Shown in pieces: positions 21,648 through 33,782 of a stretch of DNA of 64,000 nt. The notes beneath the pieces were generated by a model, which saw nothing but the letters and a program-made list of their open reading frames with translations, did not search any database and was not told where the DNA came from. Each line of letters opens with the position of its first letter. Positions within the stretch are counted from its first letter, which is position 1. A program made the translations under genes and the position numbers. The stretch is from Periconia sp. R9002 (taxonomy: Eukaryota; Ascomycota; Dothideomycetes; Pleosporales; Periconiaceae), in assembly GCA_023627715.1 (NCBI GenBank), contig JAMAHW010000086.1:62001-126000 (forward strand), given 5' to 3'.

Positions 21648-24600
21648 ATGAAGTCAGCTAATTCATTGTCTATTCTGGCGGGGAATGATTCCGAGTCGGA
21701 GACGGAAATTCAACAAATTCGAAAGCCCACCGGAGGTCTCCTCTCACGGTTACAAACTCGCCAAGACGATTCTTCAGAGAACGATGATGAAGACAGCAGC
21801 GATGCCGCATACGAACGTACGATCCAGCGATTCAAGTCTGCGAAGACGGCGGATGTTCTCAGCAGCGATGAGGAGGAAGATGACAACAACGGCGAAGACG
21901 CGTACGAGCGCATGAAGAGACAACTGGCAGCTGGCGCTGCTCAGCCACAAGTCGACCAGCCCGCAATGGAAGAAAGCAGCCCCAAAGCGAAGGCTGTTTC
22001 GGTAGCGAGTAGTGATGAGGAGGAAGATGGACCTATACGCCCCACTGCTGCTCGCAAAATGAGGCCTGCTGAGAAGAGGCCCTCCCCCACTCCCACAACA
22101 CCCTCGACGGGCCGTCGATCTCGTGGCTCTAGTCCCGGGTTGTTTGTGACTCCGGATCCTTCTCCCATGAAAAATCGCGCGAAATCGCGTGATTCCATTC
22201 GAGACGATACTTCCGACGGGTCGCCCAAGTCCGGTCATAATGCGGATTTCCACGAGCGAGTAAAGAGGATACGCGCGGAGAGGCTGGCACAGAAAAACGA
22301 GCAGAAGCAACAACGCGCTAAGAAGGCATCTCCGGAGCTCACTGAAGAATCAGAGAGCAACTCGGACGGTGAGAATGGCAGACGACTCACCCAACAGTCG
22401 AAACCCACGCGCAAGGCCAGTAAGAAGGCAATGGAAGCCATGGTTCGCGATCAGCAGAGAATCGTTCGCAACATGCAACTCACTCATCAGTCCAAAACCA
22501 AGAAGCGATTTGGTACCAAGGACTTGCTCGCAAAATTCGGCTTTCCGACCGGCGATGTCAATGCTGGCCTTCCCACCCCAGACACAAGCTCCCAACCTCC
22601 CTCCCCAGATCCAGAAACCGAACACACTCATGAGATGATTTCTGAAGTTCCTCCAAATGAAGAAGGCCCCTCTGTTGCTTCCTCGCCACCACCTGCTTCA
22701 GACAAAGGCAAGGGCCGAGCACCTGAATTCCAGCACCTGCCAGCGAAAGACACAGTCGCTGTTCCGGATCAAGTCACCATTCAGAATGCGGCAGTAAATG
22801 CGAAGGCATCTGTCAGTGATGATACTGCGATGGTGGAGTTGTCGGAGTCGGACGATGATTTGGAGATCGTTCAGCCAAAGAGCAGATTTGCTGTTTTCGA
22901 TAAGATCCCGGAACGAAAAGCGCAAGAACCCACTTCCTTGCTTCACCTGCGTCATCTTGCTCAGTTGACCTCGGGCAATGACAAAGGACCCAAAGGCAAG
23001 AGATCAATGACCAGTGTCGAGCTTCAAATGTCTCTGCAACAAAAAGCTCGGTTACAGAACCGCCAAGCTCGTGAGGAGCGATTGGCTGAGCTCAGGGCGA
23101 AAGGCATCCACATAGAAACCGAGGAAGAGCGTGAAAAGAGACAGGCAGAGGTTGAGGACATGGTCGCTCAGTATGAAAAGGACCAAGAACGCGTTCTTGC
23201 CTTAGCAAAGAAAGAGAGAAAGGAGGCTAAAGCGAATGGCGAGACAGGGGATGGATTAGTCTCTAGCGACGAGGAAGACGAAGACTACCTCGGAAGTGAC
23301 GAGGACGATGCTGAAGAGGGCGCAGATGATGAAGATGAAGATCAGATGGAGCTTGTATTATCAGGCTCAGAAGAGGAGGCTGACGAAGCAGATGAAGAAA
23401 TGTCAGAAAAAACCGACGGCTTCTTTGATGATTTTGCAGAAGAAGATGAGGAAGAGCCAGAGGAGACAGTGGTGCCTGCGGAGGACTTGAATGAGGATCA
23501 TCAGCTTGACAATGGGGATGAGGATGAAACCGAGTTGTCAGTCCCATCTCGTCGCTATGCGTCTAAACGCGCCAAGCATGTTGTGGTCGACGATGAAGAT
23601 GAAGATCAGGAGCAGACTGTTGCGCCTGGATCGCCCACGCAACAAGCCACGCAAGAAGATAATCCTCTGGCAGCATTTGGCTTTGGGAATGAAGCACCGG
23701 TGATGGGTCTTACCCAGGCTTTCGCGGGTACAATGGCAAGCTTCGAAGCTGGCTCTCAAGATATGGCCCTTGACCCCGAGCAAGACTCACTACAATTCCT
23801 TCGCAATCTCCCCGATACCCAGCCATTATTGAATTCGAGCCAGCCAGCTATCTCAAACACTCAACCGGAAATATCTCAAGATGGGCCCCACTCCCAGATC
23901 GATCTTGGGGTCAGTCAATTGTTCCAACCACAGCCGGAATTCACCGCAACGCAGCTCTCGGAGGACCCAGAGCCAACCCAAGACGCTGGTTTTCTACTAT
24001 CGCGCTCGCCTGCTGGTCTTGCACCTATGCCATCTACCATTGACACGGTTATGATGCCTGATGCAGAGTCTCCGATCAAGGAGAGGAAAGGCAAGCTTCG
24101 TCGCCGAGCGCGGGAAGCTGCCGTTGAGCTTTCTGATGCCGACGACGATATCGATGAGGAGGAATCCAACTCGGCCGACCTCCAACCACAGACCAGCGCT
24201 AAAGATGTATTCAAAGTCATGAAAAAGGCCGCCAAGAAACAGCGAAAAATCGAAGAATTCAACAAGCAGACTAGCTGGGCCAAAGACATTGTGGAAGAAC
24301 AAGCTCAAGAGTCGGAAGACGAATATGCTGGAATCGGCGGAGCCAGTGATGACGAGAGCGGCAACGAGACAGATGAAGAGCTTGCCAAAATGATTGATCA
24401 TGATGAAGTCGTGGTTGACAGATCCCTCAACGAGCAGTTTTACAAGTGAGTTGTTTATTTAGCTTTGACTGGGATAAGTTCTAACCCATAACAGCGAAAC
24501 GGAAGCAAAGAGGCACCAAAAAGCCATCGAGCAAATGTACAAAGATGTCACGACCGGCGGTCTCCGGAAACGAGCAGCTGGCCGCGATGCCTTCGACCTG

Positions 24601-25600
24601 TCAGACTCTGAGGACGAGGCGGAGCTGAGGCGAAGGAAATTTGAACGTGAGCGCCAGCGCATGAGCAAAGCCATCTTAGCCGACGAGCGTATTGGCAAAC
24701 TCGGTACGTACTATCTACATCTCTGTGTTGAGTGAATCAGGGCTAACGCATTCTTCAGCACAAAATGCCAAACAGCAAGCCTTCATCAACTCCATGATCG
24801 ACACCTATGATGACGCCGAGTACGGCTTCCTACAGGAACCGGAACAACCCATCGAAGAGTCACAATCCCAATCGCAACCCACCGAGCCCGCACGGACTGA
24901 GGCTTTGGTCGAACCTGAAGATGAGACGGTCATTCCCGATTCCCAAGCATCGCAGCCCGCCAATCCCTTGAAGCGCAAGTCTCCCAGTTTCGACTCGCAA
25001 GAAAAGGAGAACCGACCACCAGCCAACCAGCGCCGCACGGCCGCCCCGCCCTCAGACAACCCCTTCAAGAAAGCCAGGACTCTTCCCGAGATCCAGCACC
25101 AACTCTCCGAACTCCTAGAGGATCCCAGAGTCATTGTGCCCGACTCCCAATACATATCCGATAGTGACAACGAAGAGGAAGTCCCAGCCCCTAGATCCAA
25201 GACTGCTACTATCATCGATCGTCTCTCCCTCTCCCGCTCTTCAACTACTCTATCCGAGAAGGGCGGTGCCACGACGATGGTTGCGGGCCAAAGCATGGCT
25301 TTTTCGTCCACCACCACGGCCGGGTTCCGCGTGCCCAGCCTCGTGAGGCGCGCAACGTCCAACTTGTCGTCGGTGTCGGTGCGGTCCACCTCGACTTCTG
25401 CTACGTCAAAGACGGAAGGTACGACGATACGACGCGGCGGCACGGGCAAGAGCAACATCCATGCGCAGGCGCGAGAGGCGGAGAGGCGGGCGGTGCTGGA
25501 GAAGGCCGAGGTCAAGAGGAAGGAGGCTTTGAAGAAGAAGGTTGGTAGGGCGAGGGGGGTGAGGAGTGTGCTTGGGGGGTTGCATGGGGGGTTTGAGTAG
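21648..25600 (+). CDS. MRC1: Mediator of replication checkpoint (Mrc1/claspin)
   Basis: Exons 21648-24445, 24495-24703 and 24759-25600, encoding about 1282 aa. Introns 24446-24494 (TCTAACCCATAACAG end) and 24704-24758 (GCTAACGCATTCTTCAG end) are short and canonical. The ATG at 21648 is chosen; the frame upstream has no other ATG. Mrc1 is the replication-fork protein that links the fork to the checkpoint kinase (Rad53/Cds1). Supporting features: many SQ/TQ sites (for example SQDMAL, TQDAG, SQLFQP, clustered around residues 690-790), long acidic tracts around residues 530-680, a Lys/Arg-rich helical region near residues 450-540, the conserved FGFPTGDVNAG motif near residue 310, and the MRC1-like domain across the exon 1/2 junction (KRQRKIEEFNKQ, GGLRKRAAGRDAFDLSDSED, FINSMIDTYDD). 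Two ACGCGT boxes upstream suggest G1/S control. Confidence 0.9.
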
Positions 25601-25868
25601 TTAATTTTTTCGTTTTTTGGTTTTGGGGGGTTTTTTTTTCTAGCGATGGGGTTATGAGCGTGGCGTCGACTGTTGTTGGATATGGTGATTTCCAGTCATG
25701 GGAGGAACAGGCGTTTTTTCCTGGTGCATGTGTTTTCAATGAAGATGACGTTTCTTGCGTCCAATGAATATAGTCTTGATCGTACATACTGTTACAGACA
25801 TTGCCTACACACAGACATACACGTAATAATACAGATATATACAGCCAGACCTCAGGCATTCCTCCTCA

Positions 25869-26636
25869 CTAAACCTTCTCACTGATCCAAATGGCCGTCC
25901 GACACCCGCCGCGAATCACATTGGTCAACAACTCATACGGCTTAGCCTCCTTGCTATCATTCTCCACGGCATGATCCAAATGCTCGAGCTCCTCATCCCG
26001 AATCCGCCTCAACTCGCCAATCAACGCCATCAGCTCCTCGCCCAACGTCTCCCCGCGCCTCTCCATCTTGTCCGCCCAATCTAGCAGCACGCGCACCTGC
26101 TCGTTATAATGTGTCCCGATCTCCGTCTCGACGGCCTCGGTACACGCCATGGCGGCCTCACGGCCCATGACGGCCGTGCCCCAGCCCAGCGCCGACGCCG
26201 CCAGGTGCCAGATCGGGTACATGGCCGTCGGGCGGATGCGGTGTTTGTGGAGGAGCGTGTTGAAGTAGCTGAAGTGGCCGGCTTCTTGGTCATGCATGTG
26301 TTTCATCAGGGGCCTCAGGTGGGGGTGTGAGCGGAGGAGCGGTGGGGTTTGCGCGGTGTAGATGAGCACGGCGGCGAGCTCGCCGGCTTGGTTGACACGG
26401 AGGGCGGCGTCGAGGAAGTCTTTTTGCGGTTGCGTGAGCGGGGTTGGTGTTTGTTGGTTTGTGGTGGGTGGGTTTGGATTTGCGCTGGGGGTTTGCGACG
26501 GCGGTGGGATGTCGGTGGTGGTTGCCTTTGGAGAGGGCGTGCTGTGGATTGCTCTTCTTGACGCGGAAGCGGCGGAGAGGAAATTGTGAGGTCGGGGGGC
26601 ATTGCGGGCGCAGAGGGTCCGTATGGGTGTGGCCAT
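25869..26636 (-). CDS. COQ7: 5-demethoxyubiquinone hydroxylase, mitochondrial
   Basis: Single exon, 255 aa. The ATG at 26636 is chosen; the frame extends upstream only through a non-ATG codon. The first 40 residues are rich in Arg, Ala and Ser (MATPIRTLCARNAPRP...), as expected for a mitochondrial presequence, and a Pro/Thr-rich linker follows. The di-iron four-helix bundle shows the family carboxylate motifs: RVNQAGELAAVLIY, HMHDQEAGHFSYFN (E-x2-H), CTEAVETEIGTHYNEQ and IRDEELEHLDHAVEND (E-x2-H). The enzyme hydroxylates 5-demethoxyubiquinone on the matrix side of the inner membrane in ubiquinone synthesis. It converges with MRC1 (269 bp between stops) and diverges from RTF1. Confidence 0.93.
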   Translation of the reverse strand: MATPIRTLCARNAPRPHNFLSAASASRRAIHSTPSPKATTTDIPPPSQTPSANPNPPTTNQQTPTPLTQPQKDFLDAALRVNQAGELAAVLIYTAQTPPLLRSHPHLRPLMKHMHDQEAGHFSYFNTLLHKHRIRPTAMYPIWHLAASALGWGTAVMGREAAMACTEAVETEIGTHYNEQVRVLLDWADKMERRGETLGEELMALIGELRRIRDEELEHLDHAVENDSKEAKPYELLTNVIRGGCRTAIWISEKV

Positions 26637-27301
26637 TTTGTTGGTTGCTGTTTTGCAAGGATTTTTTTTGTGGTGGTGTGACACGAAAGCGGAGGGTGGT
26701 TGGGGAGCAAAAAAGGTATCGCGAAATTTTATTAATTCTATGTTGCACGACGAGGCACCGGAAGAGAGTGGAGAAAGTCTTTCATGATAGCAGGTCTAAT
26801 AATGATGCGAGGGAAAAGGGAGAAGATTGGATGGTGAGCAGGTGATGATGAATTGATTCGGGCGTAGCACCCGCACAATGCCGGAGGCGATCGGAAAGAA
26901 ATAAGAGAAAAAAAGACAAAGGCGGAAAGTGAAGGTGAAGGATGGAAGGATGGTTTGTGGTGGTTAGTCAATTATCCAGTTAGTTAATGGGAGTGGCCAC
27001 GGACGTCACGCAGGCGCGCTAAGGGCCAAGCGCCGAGACACGAGCGAGAGGCGGGCGCGTCCTTCTTTAGTTCACTCCAGCACTTCCATTACTTACTTAC
27101 TCCCTACCTCCTCTCTTCTTTCTTTCCCTCCCGTCCTCTCCCACACCACAACTCACCCACCACCCACCCATACCCGCCTTCGTCGCCTCGACACACCGCC
27201 ACGCCCATCTCCATCGCCATCGCCAGTTATCCCCGATATTCCATCATCTATCTATCTCCGCCACTTAGTCAAATTCCCATCTCCTTAGTTACTTCTGCGC
27301 C
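26637..27301. promoter_or_regulatory. Divergent promoter between COQ7 and RTF1
   Basis: A 665-bp interval between two divergent starts. The COQ7 side is T/G-rich; the RTF1 side (27060-27300) is a long C/T-rich tract typical of fungal core promoters and leaders. No gene is supported inside. Confidence 0.55.
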
Positions 27302-29149
27302 ATGGCCGATATAGATGACGAGCTCTTTGCCCTCGCCGGCGGGGACGAAGATGCTGATGTCGAGGAGGGTGAGGCGTAAGTTTGCTCCCTCTCTTTCTTT
27401 TTCCTTGTTGCATTGCACCCCCCGCCTAGTCTGCCTGCCTGCTTGCCTGCCTACTTGCCCGCCCGCACCACGTCCGTCCGCCAACGAACGCGCTTGCTTC
27501 TCGACGTTTCCCACGCTATAAAGGACACCTCACTCACCGTCGCCCCCTCCGCTTCTTATTCTTCTTCCTGCTGCCCTCCCCCTACACTCAACCGCCCTCA
27601 ACCCACTCCGCTGCAACCCCGCATCATTGCTACTTTGCGACATTCATAATGACCCGTTACCCTAGGTCTTCGGTTGCTGCCTCGTCGCCCAACTCGTTGG
27701 GTTCCGACGCCATGGACGAGTCCGACTCTGACCATGAAGACGACGCTCCTGCCGCCAGGGACAGCGATGTTCTGTACCCCCTCGAAGGCAAATATCGTGA
27801 TCTCAAGGACAAGGCCTACATCCAGGGTCTGTCGCAACTCGAGCGCGAGGAGATTCTGGGCATGCGCGCCGAGGAGATGAGCAAAGCACAGTTTTACGCA
27901 CAAGTTGGTCAGCGCGCCGCACAGCAGAACAAGAAGCGCAAGGCCCCCTCAGAGGAGCCCGAGGATTCAGGTCTACGTCGTGCCGTCAAACCCAGGGTCA
28001 ACGAGAAGCTCGAGGCCTACAAGCAAGCGCGAGAGCAGCGTGGCCAGCAACAGCGCGACCGCCAGAATGACCGCCGGGACAACCGTCGTCGATCCAGCTC
28101 AGGAAGCCACCGCGGCGACTCTGATGTCGATGCTGAGGGGGAGAGTGAGGTCGACTATGACGAGCGTGAGCGATCCAAGCCTGCCACCCGTGAGGAGCTT
28201 CCTGCCGGCTTGACACACTTTGACGCCGTGCGTGTCGGCCGCGGCTTCTTCTCCGTTGTCTGCTTCTACCCCAATTTCGAGGAGGCTCTCACAGGCGCTT
28301 TTGGTCGCATTGGAGTGGGTCAAGATGCCCAGCGCAGGACGCTCTACAAGATGGCGCAGATCAAAGGTATGTTCATCTGCATATGTCGTCATCCTCCATC
28401 ACTAACCACCCCGCACTTTAGGTTTCACCAACGGCAAGCCATACGTCTTCGAAGGCAAGAACGGAAAGCGTGTCGCCACGGACCAGTATGTCATCTGCCA
28501 GCATGGCAACGTCAAGAAGGAGTATCAGTTCCAGTTTCTTTCCAACCAGCACTTCACCGAAGCCGACCTCGATGGATTCAAGCAAGCTATGGCCGAGGCC
28601 AACATGAAGCTCCCTACCCAGTCGTCCCTCAAGAAGAAGTACGATGATCTCAAGGCCCTCGAAACCCGACTCTGGACCGATGAGGATATCAACGCGAAAG
28701 TTGCCAAGATGGCCAAATTCGCCCACTTGCTCGACAGACCCAAGTCTGACAACCCTGCGCCCAGGATCCCTACACAATCAGAGGCCGCAGCTGCACGTCT
28801 TGCCGAGATCAATCGACAGAACAAGCGAGCAGAAACCGAACGCATCCGCAAGGCCCAGCTCGAGGAGCGACAGCAGAAGATCCAGGCACGGAAGCGTGCG
28901 GAGATCGAGGCGCGCAAGAAGAAGGCTGCCGAGGAGGAGGCGAAGAAATTGCAGGAAGAGGCGGCCCAGGCCAAGAGCAACCTTGAGGTGGATGCCTTGT
29001 TCGACGGTGGTGACTCGTCCCGAGCTACCACGCCGAAGCCCCAGGAGAAGAAGAAGACGGAGCGGAAGGGATTGCCGACGTTCAGGAAGCCCAAGATGGA
29101 TGACGACATCCTTGCCTCCATGGATATTGGCATTGATATCGAGATCTGA
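27302..29149 (+). CDS. RTF1: Paf1-complex subunit Rtf1 (Plus3 domain)
   Basis: Exons 27302-27375, 27666-28366 and 28422-29149, giving 500 aa. The first intron is long for this window (290 nt, GTAAGT donor, GTTACCCTAG end); the in-frame ATG at 27649 lies inside it and is not the start. The acidic N-terminus MADIDDELFALAGGDED is typical of Rtf1. Then come a helical QLEREEILGMRAEEM segment, a basic/Arg-rich linker, the Plus3 domain (about residues 185-320: HFDAVRVGRGFFSVVCFYPN, GAFGRIGVG, GFTNGKPYVFEGKNGKRVAT, FLSNQHFTEADLDGF) and a coiled-coil, Lys/Glu-rich C-terminus. Rtf1 works in transcription elongation, promoting H2B ubiquitination and binding Spt5. The gene is likely housekeeping. Confidence 0.92.
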
Positions 29150-30597
29150 GGCTCGCTTGGATACTATCAGACTGATTGGGATTCAGTCTGCTCAACTTCT
29201 TGCTAGCACAACTGCGTCCTTCTTTGTAACTTTATATACCCCAACTTTCACTGCGCACAATCTCCTGATTGCTTACTTTTCTCTTCCTGGCTATTCCTGG
29301 TACTGGAATCGGAAAACTGCGGGCTGTTTCAAAAGATCATCAACCAGTTGTTTTTGTCATGCTCGGTCTTGAAAACTTGTCTGCTCTGTTGTTTGAGCTC
29401 AAGTAGACTCTGATACGGGTGACGTCCTTACAAGGAGTGCATCATGTTTTATTTTCCTGTTTTTTTCTGCATTTGCGATGGCGTTTTACGTGTCCGAGGA
29501 GCTCATTCCCACATGGATTGAATGAGCAAATAAATGGCGGATGGACATTGTTCCTACCGCTTTACTCCATGTTACTGTTACAGACAGTGGAGGAGGGAGA
29601 GTCTGTCCCAATTCCCTCTATGATGAATAGAACCAGAGATTCTTTTTTGTAAGCATAAGCCGAGGACGGGAGCCACGAGGAGTTTGGCTTTGGTTGGAAT
29701 GCATTAGACGAGTATTCAGGAAAAAGAATTGCATGAAATCTCTGACTTCGACGTCCTTTTTGAGTTCCTAGGTGTGGTAGTAAATGTGCGTGACGTGATG
29801 TCTGTGACTTCTCTCCCTCCACCCTCCGCATTTCCTATGCCAGATCAATGCTACAACATGCGCGCCCATTTATTCCACTACATTGATCATACATATATCG
29901 TATCCCAGCATAAATGTTAGGTGCACGTCCATGTACATGTATTCTATACTTTTATTAGGCGTACATATGTATCTATGCTGTGCATGCATAGTAAATGCAC
30001 AAACTAAATTGTTAGGAAGCAACCACGCGGAGCCACGCATCTTACCGATGAGTACACCACTTTGTACACTACATAAATATCTACCACTCATGCCCCAATT
30101 CCCACCGAATGACGACGAAGTGATGGAACCGGGTTTTTTTCCCATAACCCGGGGTTACCCTCGTACTTCCCCCCCCCCCCCCCCCCGGCTCCGAGGAGTC
30201 TATCTCTGTGGGCTAGCGCGTGGGGTAAAAGTTGTTGGCCTTTCGATGTGTGTGTGTGTTTGTGGGTTAGTTTCGATTTCGTTTATCTTTTTTAAGAAAA
30301 GATTAGATCCCCATTCTTCTTTCTTCGTTTAGCTGGGTTTGTTCGTGTTCCGATTTTCGGACGCGCCCTTTTTTTCTTTCTATCAATTGATGGCTTTTGT
30401 TGGGTTTTTGGGTTGGATGTGAGGTGCGCGCGGGCCGAATTCTATTCAGGCTGGTCGTGCGGTTTATCTATCTACATACTGACCGGTATCGCATACCGCT
30501 GCGTCTTTTTTTTATTTTAGAGGTACTTTCCCTACCTCTTGCGCATAATTATTACGCCGAGGGATAAAAGGGAAAAGAGAGAGAAAGAAGGGACGGT
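29150..30597. other. Intergenic region of about 1.4 kb
   Basis: No supported gene. It includes the RTF1 3' UTR, a TATGTA-rich stretch at 29880-29970, the C18 run at 30169-30186 and a T-rich segment before the transporter start. Confidence 0.55.
30169..30186. repeat. Mononucleotide run, 18 consecutive C
   Basis: Eighteen C residues in a row, immediately followed by GGCTCCG. Such runs are prone to length variation and sequencing error. Confidence 0.85.
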
Positions 30598-32670
30598 ATG
30601 GGATCTTTTGAATCCGAAAGACAGGGGCGAATGCGGGGTGAGAAGAGTGGGGGGATGATGGAAGGGAAGGGTGAGATGAACGTGCTGGCTGAGACTGCAT
30701 CGCAACGGGGGCGCGGCGATGTGGAGGATGGTGGGGATGTGGAGAAGGGTGCTTTGGGGCGCGAAGAGGAGGGAGATGATGGGGAAAGAGAAGGATTTGA
30801 GGAAAGGAATGATGACGAGGACGAAGTGAAGTTGCCGTTTACCAAGGCGAAGAGTATCGCGCTTGTTGTGACGGTTACGGGGGCTGCTTTTTTGAATGTG
30901 GGTTTTTCGATTTGGGGTTCATTCTCTTTCTTTCTTCTATGGATACGACAATGAAGATTTCGACTTTGGTTTTGCATCGTCGCTGCTGCGAAGAAAGAAA
31001 AAACCAATACTAACAGCCACCAAAAAACAGACCCTCGGCGTCCAAGCGGCAGTCATCATTCTCCCAACCATCGGCCACGACTTGAACATACCACCCGCGC
31101 GCCAACAATGGATCGTCTCCGCCTACAACCTGACTTTCGGCTGCTTCCTGCTCCTCTGGGGCCGTCTCGCTGACGTCTACGGGAAGCGCATCATCTTCAT
31201 CGGCGGCTCCGCTTGGGTAGCTCTCGCCTCCATCGTCGTCCCCTTCGTGCCCAACGAAATCGGCTTCGACGTCTTCCGCGGTCTTCAGGGTCTCGGGGCT
31301 GCCGCCATGGTACCCACCGCGATTGGTATTCTGGGGACTACGTTCCCGCCGGGCAAAGCAAAGAATTACGCTTTTAGCTGCTATGGTGCTGGGGCGCCCA
31401 TGGGGAGTATCTTTGGGAATTTGTTTGGTGGAGTTGTGGGAGAGTATCTTGACTGGAGGTATGCTTTTTTTCCATTTCGACTGTTATATCCGGTATTCAA
31501 ATTCAAATATTCCTAACCTACGAAACAGATGGGTTTTCTGGATCTTCGGCATCCTCGCCGCAATATGCACAGTCGCCGGCATACTCATCATCCCACCACC
31601 ACCCCAATCCACCTCGCCCACCTCCCCCAAAGCCCGCAACTCCATCGACTGGCTCGGCGGCGCAATCGTAACCTCCGGCCTCGTCCTCCTCCTCTTCGCC
31701 CTCTCCGAAGGCAATGTCGTCGGCTGGCGCACCCCCTGGGTCCCCGTCCTCATCGTGCTTTCCGTCCTCCTCATCCTCACCTTCGGCTTCTACCAGCACT
31801 TCCTCGAAAAGCGAATTGCCGCCGCAGCAGGAGATCCCGTCCAGCAGCAGCAACGCCAGCGCCCGCTCATGAAGATGAGCGTCTTCAAGAATGTAAAGTT
31901 CACGGCGGCGAATATCGTCATGATGCTGTTTTTCGCGTCGTTTAACCAGTTTTTGATCTATGCGACGTTTTGGTTTCAGGAGTATCAGGGGCTGTCGGTT
32001 ATTCAGACGACGTTGAGGTTTATTCCGACGGGGATTACGGGGAGTATGTGTATCTCTGTTTCTCTTTCCCTTCCCTCTCTTCCTCCCCTTCTTTTACAGC
32101 ATGAACTTCCCCACTTCTACTACCACCTTATTCCTTTAGCAAACTATAACTAACACTGCCACCCTACTAGTCGCCGTAGCCTTCCTAACCTCGCAACTCC
32201 TCTCTCTCCTCCCCACCCTCTCCATCCTAACCTTCGGCACCGTCTCCCTCAGCCTAGCCTCCCTCCTCTTCGCCATCCCCCTCCCCGTCAAAACCTCCTA
32301 CTGGGCCTACGGCTTCCCAGCCATGATCCTCTCCGTCTGCGGCGCAGACACCCTCTACCCGACCCTGACTCTCTACGTCGCCCGCAGTTTACCAGACCAA
32401 GACCAAGCGCTGGGCGGCGCGCTGGTGAATGCGGTGGGGCAGATTGGACGCGCGTTGGGGCTTGCGGTTGCGACGGCTGTGCAAGGGGGAATTGAGGGTG
32501 TTGGTGATGGAAGAGGAGCGGAAGAGGTGTTGGGGCCGTGGGATGAGAGGTTGAAGGTGGGGATTAGGGGGACTTGTTGGTTGAATTTCGGAATGGGGCT
32601 TGCGGCATTGGCGGTTGTGATTTTGGCGTTTAGAGGCGGGGGCAGGGTTGGGGGGAGGGGGAAGCTTTGA
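30598..32670 (+). CDS. MFS multidrug/toxin efflux transporter, 14-TM (DHA2) type
   Basis: Exons 30598-30897, 31031-31458, 31529-32043 and 32171-32670, 580 aa. The first 80 residues are hydrophilic, acidic and Gly/Glu-rich, an unusually long cytoplasmic N-terminus. TM1 spans the first intron (ALVVTVTGAAFLN then TLGVQAAVIILPTIG). Conserved DHA2 pieces: QQWIVSAYNLTFGCFLLLWG, the motif-A loop GRLADVYGKR, FRGLQGLGAAAMVPTAIGIL (motif C-like region) and LDWRWVFWIFGI. The order of segments fits a proton-coupled drug:H+ antiporter of the plasma membrane. It stands alone here but is the closest transporter to the polyketide cluster, 4.4 kb beyond it with the calpain gene between, so a role in export is only a possibility. 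Confidence 0.85.
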
Positions 32671-33782
32671 GGAAAGAATATCCTCGTTGAAGACTTCTAC
32701 TTTGCACGCTCATATTTTAAGTTCCGTTTTGATTGTCGGCATATGTGTATCGTTCATGGAGAGATGGATAAATGAATTGCATCGAAGTACTACCTAGGCT
32801 GTCCCTGCGTAGACTAAAAAGACGATATGAAAACGGGAAACCGGTAATCACCAAATACCATAGGTACCTACGCATATCAAAACAACGCCATTTCATGCAC
32901 GCTTGAATACGAGATTTTAAGGACACGTGCAGGGAGGAGGATCTGTGTAAGTCTAAACCATGTAGGTGAGTACACAATAAGCGGCCTAGAAACCCTTTCC
33001 CTCTAACTAATCAATATATGCGGGCGGCTTCGTTTATTGCTACCTCTGCATCAAAAGTTTTCAGCTCGTACAGCCAAAAGTTCCACCCTCTCGCCACTAT
33101 TTCCTCATGCGGTAAGGAGCGTAATGGCGAGATCGATTTCACCGGATTTCCTACCACACAAAACACTCATCGTAGCCCTATTGGAAGATGGCAAGGGTTC
33201 TTCTACTCGCGAGGGCTGATAACACCGGTCAATTGGCAATTCATCTCAGCAGCTGATATTGGAATGCTTAAAGTCCGAGAAAGAGCCCGGGGAAAAACTA
33301 GGCACCAACGCTTTCACTATTAGATTGCGTGACGCTTATTGGCTAATTGCCTACTCCTAGTTGGAGTGAGGTCGTCAGACAATTAAGTCTCGTAAACGGT
33401 TACTTGATCTGGAAGTGCAACATTTGCCAAGTCCAGCGTTTTGCCTGATAGGTAAGTAGATGTACGATAGAACACCTTTTCAGCCCCCAGATTTGCGCTG
33501 AAGTACTTGCGATGCCCCACGTACATGTGCATGAGCTGAGGCGCCACACGCATTCAGCCCCCAGGCTCGCGGGATCTAGAGTTGATAGATATAACTAGCA
33601 CGCCCACGCTGAAGGAGAATGGGTGATCTTTTGTTTTCCCAAATACTATTGATTTTTTAAGGGTGTCTCAACCCTGTGTTTTGCTCTACATCGGTAGGTA
33701 GTACTTTATAAGCATTCACGCAAAGAGAGATGAAGTGCCATTAACATGATCAATTGATGCAGATAGTTCCGCTCAGCCCAGC
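32671..33782. other. Intergenic region of 1.1 kb
   Basis: No supported gene. ORFs at 33018-33323 have no recognisable domain. The right part contains the calpain-gene promoter. Confidence 0.55.

Noticed and set aside
27649..27665. ATG at 27649 as the start of RTF1
   Set aside because: It lies within a well-formed 290-nt intron; the exon 27302-27375 gives the typical acidic Rtf1 N-terminus and joins in frame.
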